Shown here: positions 59,001 through 64,000 of the stretch, piece after piece
Layout: the number at the start of each line of letters is the position of its first letter
Numbering within the stretch: position 1 is the stretch's first letter
DNA from: Serratia liquefaciens
Lineage (GTDB): Bacteria > Pseudomonadota > Gammaproteobacteria > Enterobacterales > Enterobacteriaceae
Reading direction: 5' to 3'
Assembly: GCF_027594825.1 (NCBI RefSeq)
Contig: NZ_CP088930.1
Coordinates: forward strand, 1,550,001-1,614,000
DNA length: 64,000 nucleotides
Made by a program: the position numbers and the translations under genes
The notes under the pieces: generated by a model
Told to the model about the DNA's origin: nothing
The model's input: only the letters and a program-made list of their open reading frames with translations
The model's database searches: none

Positions 59001-59103
59001 CGTCGGCGGGGCCAATCAATATCAACGGTGCGGAAAAAAGTGCGAGGTAAACTTTCGAAAGCGGTTTTCTTACCGCTAAGTCATGCGATGTTTTATCTTT
59101 CAT
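56035..59103 (-). CDS. type Va autotransporter with Gly-Asn-Pro-Gly-Glu repeat
   Basis: 1022 residues from ATG 59103 (GGAGAG five bases upstream). A long signal peptide with a basic n-region ([20 protein letters not shown]) ends near VARADD. A beta-helical passenger (~40-580) of repeated GG..N.G..LTI-type strands follows, with no protease triad seen. Ten GGNPGE repeats (~587-646) form a flexible stalk, then a linker and a 271-residue beta-barrel (~752-1022) ending in [10 protein letters not shown] with the terminal Phe needed for outer-membrane insertion. It is probably an adhesin or surface scaffold. An 18-bp VNTR inside could vary its length, and a two-component pair lies just beyond its promoter. 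Confidence 0.93.
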   Translation of the reverse strand: MKDKTSHDLAVRKPLSKVYLALFSAPLILIGPADVARADDAIFDGESRITESLTYTGDVYVGRNQSGNLLIDNGQINAYNINIGRRANGQIYESLVTVKGPNAVLNAINDQSVMHGSLNLGLGTLRVEEGGLATAEEIIVGTTGGYDSHLNVKGAGSQVISERLGLGFGQGARSTLLIEDGGVVTTTAAARIDSGFRPDEADKLNPKATITGNNSLWNITQSLTANGDVDVLNGGAVNVGSAEIAGVSGSRKTAELYIAGNGSRFTSAGNVNVGDYGNGVLSVVDGGSFSAGSNELRLGDTGSGSNRGALVIGSRGNMDTGTGLTEPTLGAAGGAGTVDAQTVVNLRGGLFGSYVYFNHNSDNYDFRNKMVGEGEVINTAGQTTLSGDLTQLQANVTARGGKITIASDINTQQEDNVFDVQTLSAENGGTLILNATAGSDVSNGLGYSSAASIKAGGTLGGNGTLGQTEIQSGGHISPGDGNIGTLTLKRYLNFLGESFYDVDIAGDGSSDKLVVAGKTTISDLAKVQVTALDPQTSYQTGQSYRILTSDGGIDGRFAEAVSKSAFLDVALNHSTNAVDLTIAQKGGNPGEGGNPGEGGNPGEGGNPGEGGNPGEGGNPGEGGNPGEGGNPGEGGNPGEGGNPGEGGKPGIFQTVTQTSNQWNTAGALSTLAQSGPSLALYNSLLLLSAPEARDAFNQLSGEVYPSIQSNLIAGNNMLLNVLNQRMLRIFDNDALPVPPLAMTLVQPAQAENNGVWGQTFGSWMRNSGNDNVGKLDGHTSGFLLGADRKLADHSIRVGGYVGYSRGDYDVDSRRSSSDSDNYHLGLYAAGQQDAFSLRGALGYTWHRLENERNVNFGNYSDRLKADYDADSLLAFTEAGYRFGQLDANIEPFVNLSYIRLHTDNFQEKGGAAALSVRNETMNTFYSTLGVRGSTELPKNVSLYGSLGWQHAYGDKNTSSRMAFAGSDAFITQGQAVDDNLLVADVGVSVKLSRSTSLDLGYQGQYGSDTQVNSVNANIRWSF
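57167..57346 (-). repeat. 18-bp tandem repeat, 10 units, in the autotransporter
   Basis: Ten units of 18 bp encode GGNPGE. Units differ at a few third-position sites (e.g. CCTTCACCTGGGTTGCCA versus CCTTCGCCCGGATTGCCG on the plus strand), and three adjacent units are identical. Changes in copy number stay in frame, so the stalk can lengthen or shorten by six residues per unit. Confidence 0.95.
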
Positions 59104-59213
59104 GTTTTCTCTCCGGCCCAATTATCTTGATGCCATCAAAGTTATTATTTATATGAAAAACTCAATGCATTAGAGGATGCGCGGCGCGTTTGCGAGAACA
59201 CAGGCTGATTTGT

Positions 59214-59258
59214 CATCGAGACACTAGCTTATTGCCCCCCAGCGCTAACGTCTCGATG
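59214..59258. promoter_or_regulatory. Inverted repeat upstream of the autotransporter
   Basis: Arms CATCGAGACACTAGC (59214-59228) and GCTAACGTCTCGATG (59244-59258) match over 15 bp with two mismatches (the outer 9 bp are perfect), around a 15-bp spacer containing six Cs. It lies about 110 bp before the autotransporter start and beyond the lipoprotein's stop. It may be an operator, or a hairpin ending the lipoprotein transcript. Confidence 0.4.
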
Positions 59259-59321
59259 CCAAAATTATGGGGACTGCGGATCGGTATTGATCATCCACCC
59301 TCGCTAAACGCGTCAGGTGAA

Positions 59322-59636
59322 TTATTTATGCGTAACGACCGGGGTACAGCTTGGTGCGCTTAACGACGGGGCTGAACCTAAAATACCCGGCATCATCATC
59401 GAGGAGCAGTCAAAGATTCGTCCTTTCTCCGTGGTAGCACGGTAAGAAAGTTTTTGCCCGCCAAGGGCGTCGGGTTGGGCACCATTAACATTGGTGACGG
59501 TAATTTCATCCGATGAGCCCAAGCCCAGCATTTTGGCCGTTTCCGCCTGCAATAGCGGTATTGCCTGATCGGTTTTCAATGTGGAACAGCCAGCTACCAG
59601 AAGCGTAACAGTTAATGCGATAAGTGGTTTTCTCAT
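59322..59636 (-). CDS. small lipoprotein of unknown function
   Basis: 104 residues. The signal peptide MRKPLIALTVTLLVAGC ends in a lipobox (LVAGC) with the modified Cys followed by STLK; Ser at +2 favours the outer membrane. The mature part has two further cysteines (DCSS, SCTP) that could form a disulfide. ATG 59636 follows AAAGGACA; the longer frame is leader. I do not recognise a family. It shares orientation with the autotransporter 218 bp downstream. Confidence 0.75.
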   Translation of the reverse strand: MRKPLIALTVTLLVAGCSTLKTDQAIPLLQAETAKMLGLGSSDEITVTNVNGAQPDALGGQKLSYRATTEKGRIFDCSSMMMPGILGSAPSLSAPSCTPVVTHK

Positions 59637-59732
59637 AAATTGTCCTTTGTAACCAAACAGATCCAAATGCTGAATGGCTTTATGTTTTACCTTATCAAAA
59701 TCCCTGAATAATATATTTCCCTTTCCTAACCG

Positions 59733-59760
59733 AAAAAACCCTCCTAAAGTAGGGAGGGTT
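59733..59760 (-). terminator. Leftward terminator or attenuator in the lipoprotein leader
   Basis: On the minus strand AACCCTCC/GGAGGGTT (8-nt loop) is followed by six T. It terminates leftward transcription about 100 bp before the lipoprotein start, yet no minus-strand gene lies upstream. It is either an attenuator in the leader or the end of a very short RNA. Confidence 0.6.
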
Positions 59761-59774
59761 GAAAATAACAAGTC

Positions 59775-59790
59775 ATCAGACCAATCTGAT
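59775..59790. promoter_or_regulatory. Palindrome before the response regulator gene
   Basis: ATCAGA-CCAA-TCTGAT, a perfect 6-bp inverted repeat 25 bp before the TTG start and next to the leftward terminator. Placed between divergent genes, it could be an operator or a 5' leader hairpin. Confidence 0.35.
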
Positions 59791-59814
59791 AGGTTCTAGC
59801 AAAAGGAGATACCC

Positions 59815-60447
59815 TTGGGGCAGGATTATGCGTTGGTCGTTGATGACCATCCGTTGGTGGCAAGCGGCATCGCCAATTTCCTGAATACGCATTGTCGATT
59901 TAAACATGCCTACGTGATGACGAACGAGGAGAGTTGTTATCGGCACATTCTGGAAAATGGCGCTCCGCGTTTAATCGTCATCGACTTTTGGTTATCCGAT
60001 GGCACGGCATTAAAATTACTCAAAGAGATCAGACAGCTTTACCCACAGGTAAGATTATTAGTGGTCAGCGGTGATGAGAACAACGAAATAGGGCAAAAGG
60101 TAAGTGATGCCGGGGGGCATGGTTTCGTGCTGAAAAATGAGCCGCCAGAATTATTCGCCAAAGCCGTTGCTGCGCTGCTGGAAAATAAAAACTGGTTCCC
60201 TATGGATAATTCTTTGGATACCTCCACTGCCAAAAACCATCTTCAACATTTTAATTTAACGCCGAGACAAATTGACGTTTTGACTATGATGATGCGCGGC
60301 TTTCCTAATAAGAGAATAGCCACTCAGCTTGCTATTTCCGAACCCACGGTCAAAGAACACATCAGCAATATCCTTAAAAAAATAGGCGTAAACAGTCGGG
60401 TAGAAGCCATTACGTTACTGCATGGCAGGCAGGGGCCATCCGAATGA
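59815..60447 (+). CDS. LuxR/NarL-type response regulator
   Basis: 210 residues. Receiver domain with acidic pocket VVDDH, phospho-acceptor Asp57 in LIVIDFWLSDG and Lys in FVLKNEPPE; C-terminal LuxR helix-turn-helix (LTPRQIDVLTMMMRGFPNKR, ISEPTVKEHISNILKKIGV). The start is TTG 59815, six bases after GGAG, since no ATG or GTG fits. The stop overlaps the kinase gene's ATG by four bases, so the two are partners. Targets are unknown; the nearby lipoprotein and autotransporter are candidates. Confidence 0.9.
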   Translation: MGQDYALVVDDHPLVASGIANFLNTHCRFKHAYVMTNEESCYRHILENGAPRLIVIDFWLSDGTALKLLKEIRQLYPQVRLLVVSGDENNEIGQKVSDAGGHGFVLKNEPPELFAKAVAALLENKNWFPMDNSLDTSTAKNHLQHFNLTPRQIDVLTMMMRGFPNKRIATQLAISEPTVKEHISNILKKIGVNSRVEAITLLHGRQGPSE

Positions 60448-62225
60448 AACTAATTCAATCTTTACAAGATGATGGCATTTCGCCACGCGCACAAATCCGA
60501 TTATTGAACAATACGTTTATTCGATTGGTCTTTAGTTTCAGCGCCGTGCCCTGCGTCGGCATCCCCTTTGCCATTTGGATTTATTTACTGGTGGAACCGC
60601 TGTGGCCGATCATCATCTGGATAGCGCTGTATTTATGCTGTGCTTTGGCTATCCGGTTATGGCATCGAAGATACCAACGTGAAGCTGAAAAAGAGGATGC
60701 TGGCGTTATTCTTAATCGCTGGCTCCCCCGAATTAACAAAGTCGCTTTCGCGCATGGAGTAGGCATATCCTCATTATATTTAATAACGCCACAAATAAAT
60801 AACTTCGACTTTTTCCTGTTATTAAATATCAGCATCGCGGCCATCGTCGCGGCAAACGCAACCCATTTGACGCCCATCATCAGTACCTTTACCCTTTTCT
60901 TCTTTGCCTGCTGGGGCATACTTAACGTTGGCATCATCTGGCGTTTAAACGATGTCATGCTCATTGTGTTGATGCTCAACCTGCTTTACGGGTTCGCCAT
61001 CTACCGCCACGCTTTGAGTTCTCATAAGTTCTTTATCCAGCAAGCCCGTCTTGAAGAAAAGAGCTCCCGCCTTGCGGAGCAATTCCGTCAGGCCAAAGAG
61101 GAAGCGGAACAAGCCCTGCTCGATAAAAACCAGTTTCTGACCACCGCCAGTCACGACTTACGCCAGCCGGTGCATGCCATGGGTTTCCTGATCGAGGCCA
61201 TCATTCACAAAAACCGCGATGCCTCTCTGACTCCGCAACTGTTGGATCTTCAGCAGAGCGTGCGCTCCGTGCACCTGATGTTCAATTCTTTACTCGATCT
61301 GAGCAAGATTGAGTCCGGCAACGTCAGCACCGCCACCACCTATGTCGACATTGGAACCCTGCTTGACTCCGTGATAACCCTGTTTCGCGAAGAAGCGAAC
61401 AGCCGGGGGTTATCCTTGCGGACATGGCGCCCCAAGCGACGCATTGCCGTGATGGGCGATCAGTTGCTCATCCGACAGTCGCTGATTAACCTGATACAAA
61501 ATGCGCTACGCTACACCCAAAAAGGCGGTGTGTTGATCGCCATCCGCCCACAAAAGGGAGCATGCCTGATCGAAGTCTGGGACACCGGCGTAGGCATTGC
61601 CGACGAAGAAAAAGGCAAAATCTTTTCCCCCTACTATCGCCCTGAACTGGCGTGGAAAATCGATAGCGCCGGTCACGGGTTAGGCCTTGCGGTAGTGGCC
61701 CGCTGCGCCAAATTGATGAAGGTGAAATACGGCATGCGCTCCGTGGAAGGTAAAGGATCGCATTTCTGGATGCGTTTTGCCCTCTATACCGGGGAAGTGA
61801 AAGCGCCAGAAAACCTCAACGCCTATAGCCACAGCCTGATCCCTACCCGCTATGAGTCATTGAGCGGCGCCTGCCTGGTGGTGGACGATGATCCGCTGGT
61901 CACCTCCGCCTGGTCCAGCTTGATGAGTACCTGGGGGATCACGGTGCGTTGCGCCGCCTCCGCCGAGGAGGCTTTTGCGATTATCGACGAAGGCTTTACC
62001 CCCTTCGCCGTGCTTTGCGATCAACGGCTCCGCTCCGGCGAAAGCGGCTTCGATATCTTGAAAGCGCTGTTCGAACGCCTGCCGGACACCAGCGGCGCTA
62101 TGGTCAGCGGGGAATTCAACTCCCCCATTTTGCAAGAGGCCGAACAGGAAGGTTATCTGGTGTTAAGAAAGCCGCTGGAACCCGCAAAATTGCACGCCTT
62201 GCTTTCGCAGTGGTCATCCTGCTAG
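60444..62225 (+). CDS. hybrid sensor histidine kinase with C-terminal receiver
   Basis: 593 residues. Six or so membrane helices (~25-195) form a sensor with little periplasmic sequence, like other membrane-embedded sensors. A coiled coil (~198-228) leads to the phosphoacceptor helix with His237 in TASHDLRQPVHAMGFL, then HATPase boxes NLIQNALRYT, DTGVGI and GHGLGLAVV, and a receiver with Asp526 in VLCDQRLRSG. The HDLRQPVHA box is typical of kinases paired with LuxR-type regulators. No HPt domain is visible. Confidence 0.9.
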   Translation: MKLIQSLQDDGISPRAQIRLLNNTFIRLVFSFSAVPCVGIPFAIWIYLLVEPLWPIIIWIALYLCCALAIRLWHRRYQREAEKEDAGVILNRWLPRINKVAFAHGVGISSLYLITPQINNFDFFLLLNISIAAIVAANATHLTPIISTFTLFFFACWGILNVGIIWRLNDVMLIVLMLNLLYGFAIYRHALSSHKFFIQQARLEEKSSRLAEQFRQAKEEAEQALLDKNQFLTTASHDLRQPVHAMGFLIEAIIHKNRDASLTPQLLDLQQSVRSVHLMFNSLLDLSKIESGNVSTATTYVDIGTLLDSVITLFREEANSRGLSLRTWRPKRRIAVMGDQLLIRQSLINLIQNALRYTQKGGVLIAIRPQKGACLIEVWDTGVGIADEEKGKIFSPYYRPELAWKIDSAGHGLGLAVVARCAKLMKVKYGMRSVEGKGSHFWMRFALYTGEVKAPENLNAYSHSLIPTRYESLSGACLVVDDDPLVTSAWSSLMSTWGITVRCAASAEEAFAIIDEGFTPFAVLCDQRLRSGESGFDILKALFERLPDTSGAMVSGEFNSPILQEAEQEGYLVLRKPLEPAKLHALLSQWSSC

Positions 62226-62299
62226 CCGGCACCTGGCCCAATCGCTGCTTTGCTCTGCCGGCGCTCCATTTCCGGCATCGGCAAGATTCAGACTGCCGC

Positions 62300-63133
62300 T
62301 TAAGCGCCAAGATTGCGCAACAGACCTTCGAGGTGGCGCTCACCCACTTTGGTTTGAGCGCCCGCCTTAAGCCCACCCCGAATGAGTCTCTCCGCTGCAG
62401 GGCGTTCAAAAAGTCCCGCCCAGGCCTGATGCTCACGATAAAAACCCTCCCGCAGATCTGCCGCTGGCATCGCCTGCTTGGCCGCCGCGATAACCCCTTC
62501 GGGCAGTGCCGCAATGTTGTGCGCCAGGCGTGCGACAAAGTCGTCGAGTTCGGATGCGGGCAAGGCGCGGTTAATCCAACCATAGCGTTCTGCGGTGGCG
62601 GCGTCGATAAGATCGGCCCCCAGAACCACTTCAAGTGCGCGGCCACGCGTCATGCGATCCGTCAGATATTGCGTCGCGCCCCCTCCAGGCGTAATGCCCA
62701 TCAAGGCTTCGCATTGAGCCAGCCCTGCTCGCCCTTCGGCGGCAAAGGCCATATCCGCCGCCGCAACGAATTCTGCGCCGCCCCCACGCGCCAGTCCGGC
62801 AAGCTTAACGATAGTGACCTGGGGCTGGCTGCGCAGCAGCTCACCGAATGCCTGGAAGGGGTTAAGCCCTTCCGGCGCATTGCGCGCCAGTTCGTCGAAG
62901 GCATTTGGCTCATCGATTAAGGTCATGTCGACATGAGCAATGAAGAACTCCGGATCCGCACTCTGGAAAACCAGCACGCGAGTGTCCGGGTCGTCACGCA
63001 CGGCACGCAGTAAGCGGCTGATCTCCGACATCAAAGCCACATCAAGCACGTTGACCGGCGGATTATTGAGGGTGACCGTCAATACACCCTTCGCATGAGA
63101 CAAGCTGAGTTTGCTGAAATCGGTATCTTTCAT
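62300..63133 (-). CDS. enoyl-CoA hydratase/isomerase family protein
   Basis: 277-residue crotonase-fold enzyme. Both acidic positions used for hydration are kept: Glu in ARGGGAEFVAAADM and Glu in QCEALMGITPGGG; the oxyanion-hole region is LARGGG. The substrate is unknown. ATG 63133 follows AAGGACA; frames further upstream read through the regulatory region. The divergent HxlR gene and a shared palindrome imply local control. It converges with the histidine kinase gene. Confidence 0.87.
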   Translation of the reverse strand: MKDTDFSKLSLSHAKGVLTVTLNNPPVNVLDVALMSEISRLLRAVRDDPDTRVLVFQSADPEFFIAHVDMTLIDEPNAFDELARNAPEGLNPFQAFGELLRSQPQVTIVKLAGLARGGGAEFVAAADMAFAAEGRAGLAQCEALMGITPGGGATQYLTDRMTRGRALEVVLGADLIDAATAERYGWINRALPASELDDFVARLAHNIAALPEGVIAAAKQAMPAADLREGFYREHQAWAGLFERPAAERLIRGGLKAGAQTKVGERHLEGLLRNLGA

Positions 63134-63191
63134 GTCAATGTCCTTGTTTGCCTGGGATATCGGTGCTGGATTTTCGCGCCGTCGATCGAAT

Positions 63192-63208
63192 GGTATACTT
63201 TGCATACC
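63192..63208. promoter_or_regulatory. Palindrome between the hydratase and HxlR genes
   Basis: GGTATAC-TTT-GCATACC, arms matching at six of seven positions, centred in the 124-bp divergent gap. HxlR dimers bind short inverted repeats of this kind; control of both genes is inferred. Confidence 0.5.
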
Positions 63209-63257
63209 TGGCGTCAATTACGCACTTGAAGCATCCCAGGGATGCTGGAGGATACCG

Positions 63258-63632
63258 ATGGAGACGAATGAAACTGTCTACCGTGCCGACTGCCCGAGCC
63301 GAATTATTCTCGATCAGATCGCGGACAAATGGTCAATGATGGTGCTGGAGGTGCTGCGTGAGCCACGGCGCTTCAATGCGATCAAGCGTCGTCTTGATGG
63401 CGTCACTCAACGTGTGCTCACCCAGACGCTGCGCAAGCTGGAGCGTAACGGCATGGTGAACCGCAAGGTTTTGGATGGGCGGGTGCTCGGCGTCGAGTAT
63501 TCGCTGACGCCGCTAGGCCAATCATTGCAAGGGCCGTTCTCTATCTTGTTTGACTGGACGATGGGAAATATGGAAGCGATTCAGGCCTGCCAGCGCAGCT
63601 ATGATGAGCAAAGCCAACAGCTTGAACAGTGA
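63258..63632 (+). CDS. HxlR-family transcriptional regulator
   Basis: 124 residues. Winged helix of HxlR type: CPSRIILDQIADKWSMMVLE, RRFNAIKRRLDGVTQRVLTQ and the wing VEYSLTPLGQSL. The single cysteine (ADCPSR) sits where many HxlR proteins sense electrophiles. ATG 63258 follows GGAGG. It faces the enoyl-CoA hydratase gene and is its probable regulator. Distinct in sequence from the HxlR gene at 54.6 kb. Confidence 0.9.
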   Translation: METNETVYRADCPSRIILDQIADKWSMMVLEVLREPRRFNAIKRRLDGVTQRVLTQTLRKLERNGMVNRKVLDGRVLGVEYSLTPLGQSLQGPFSILFDWTMGNMEAIQACQRSYDEQSQQLEQ

Positions 63633-63651
63633 GGCTACAGCCTCACTGTTC
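63624..63651. terminator. Hairpin spanning two converging stop codons
   Basis: Perfect 13-bp stem GAACAGTGAGGCT/AGCCTCACTGTTC with a 2-nt gap. The left arm includes the HxlR stop codon (63630-63632) and the right arm the GNAT stop (63643-63645), so it serves both transcripts as a bidirectional terminator. T-runs are weak. Confidence 0.65.
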
Positions 63652-64000
63652 CTTGTTCTGAATAGCCGCGTACATCCAGTAATCTCGAGCCTGCCCGCGT
63701 ACCCGGCGATATTGCCTTATCAAGCCTTCGCGTTGCATACCTACCCGCTCCAGCACGGCAATCGACAATAGGTTGCTCTCCAGGACCGTGGCCTGCACGC
63801 GCTGAAGGCCCAGAGCCGTATGCGCCCAATGTATAACGGCTCTCGCGGCCGCCGTCGCCAAACCTCGGCCACAGTGGCGCGGGTCAAGATCGTAAGCAAT
63901 TTCAGCCCGGCCGTGATCGCGGGATATTTCGTTCAGCCCCACCGTCCCGAGCAAACTGTCATTCGCGTCCACGATAGCCCAACGAATCGCATCCCTGCCT
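63643..64000 (-). CDS. RimJ/RimL-type GNAT acetyltransferase, C-terminal part
   Basis: The gene enters from the right edge; 119 residues are visible with the frame open to the end. They contain the GNAT acetyl-CoA loop (DLDPRHCGRGLATAAARAV) and the family's C-terminal signature (NLLSIAVLERVGMQREG). RimL-like proteins acetylate protein N-termini or small molecules; the substrate is unknown. Confidence 0.88.
   Translation of the reverse strand, partial: GRDAIRWAIVDANDSLLGTVGLNEISRDHGRAEIAYDLDPRHCGRGLATAAARAVIHWAHTALGLQRVQATVLESNLLSIAVLERVGMQREGLIRQYRRVRGQARDYWMYAAIQNKEQ

Overview
The window reads as a chromosomal segment of an enterobacterium, most likely Serratia or a close Yersiniaceae relative. 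It is GC-rich and densely coded, and most proteins align along their length with Escherichia coli K-12 proteins recalled from memory. The order mixes two E. coli neighbourhoods (ppk-ppx-pdeF-yfgG, and dgcE/alkA/yegD/mdtABCD-baeSR/yegP/yegQ-cyaR-yegS) with genes E. coli lacks there, such as mgtE, vapBC and a sorbitol operon. The genus assignment is inference; no rRNA or tRNA is present to test it.

Layout. 1-8.8 kb: start of a divergent PstC-like permease behind a Pho box, polyphosphate genes ppk-ppx, c-di-GMP phosphodiesterase pdeF, small membrane protein yfgG and Mg2+ transporter mgtE. 8.9-17.5 kb: diguanylate cyclase dgcE, a YfeC-like DNA-binding protein, an Ada-AlkA fusion for alkylation repair, Hsp70-like yegD, a P-loop kinase and an aldo-keto reductase. 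17.6-28.7 kb: the overlapping mdtABCD-baeSR operon (RND efflux plus its envelope-stress two-component system). 28.7-33 kb: vapBC, yegP, tRNA-modification gene trhP (yegQ), the sRNA gene cyaR, and lipid kinase yegS. 33.2-40.5 kb: rspA-rspB-MFS-mannitol-dehydrogenase-like sugar-acid cluster with regulator rspR, then class I aldolase fbaB. 40.6-45.6 kb: complete sorbitol PTS operon srlAEBDMRQ. 45.6-47.7 kb: a MITE-like palindromic element, a lone O-methyltransferase beside about 300 bp of extremely AT-rich DNA, and the lysozyme inhibitor gene ivy. 47.7-50 kb: thiMD under a TPP riboswitch, and a GNAT acetyltransferase. 50-53.1 kb: yihLMN-type regulator/isomerase/transporter cluster. 53.3-56 kb: MFS exporter with divergent HxlR regulator, and rluF. 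56-62.2 kb: autotransporter with an 18-bp tandem repeat, a small lipoprotein, and a LuxR-type response regulator/hybrid histidine kinase pair. 62.3-64 kb: enoyl-CoA hydratase with divergent HxlR regulator, and a truncated GNAT gene.

Several units carry their own regulator and a visible candidate operator: BaeR box before mdtA, palindromes before rspR, yihL, vapB and the HxlR gene at 63.2 kb, repeated CTTTCA elements before srlA and srlR, and a CRP site before cyaR. I found no CRISPR array, prophage, intact insertion sequence, tRNA or rRNA. No wholly new system is evident. The least explained parts are the autotransporter/lipoprotein/two-component locus and the AT-rich methyltransferase segment.
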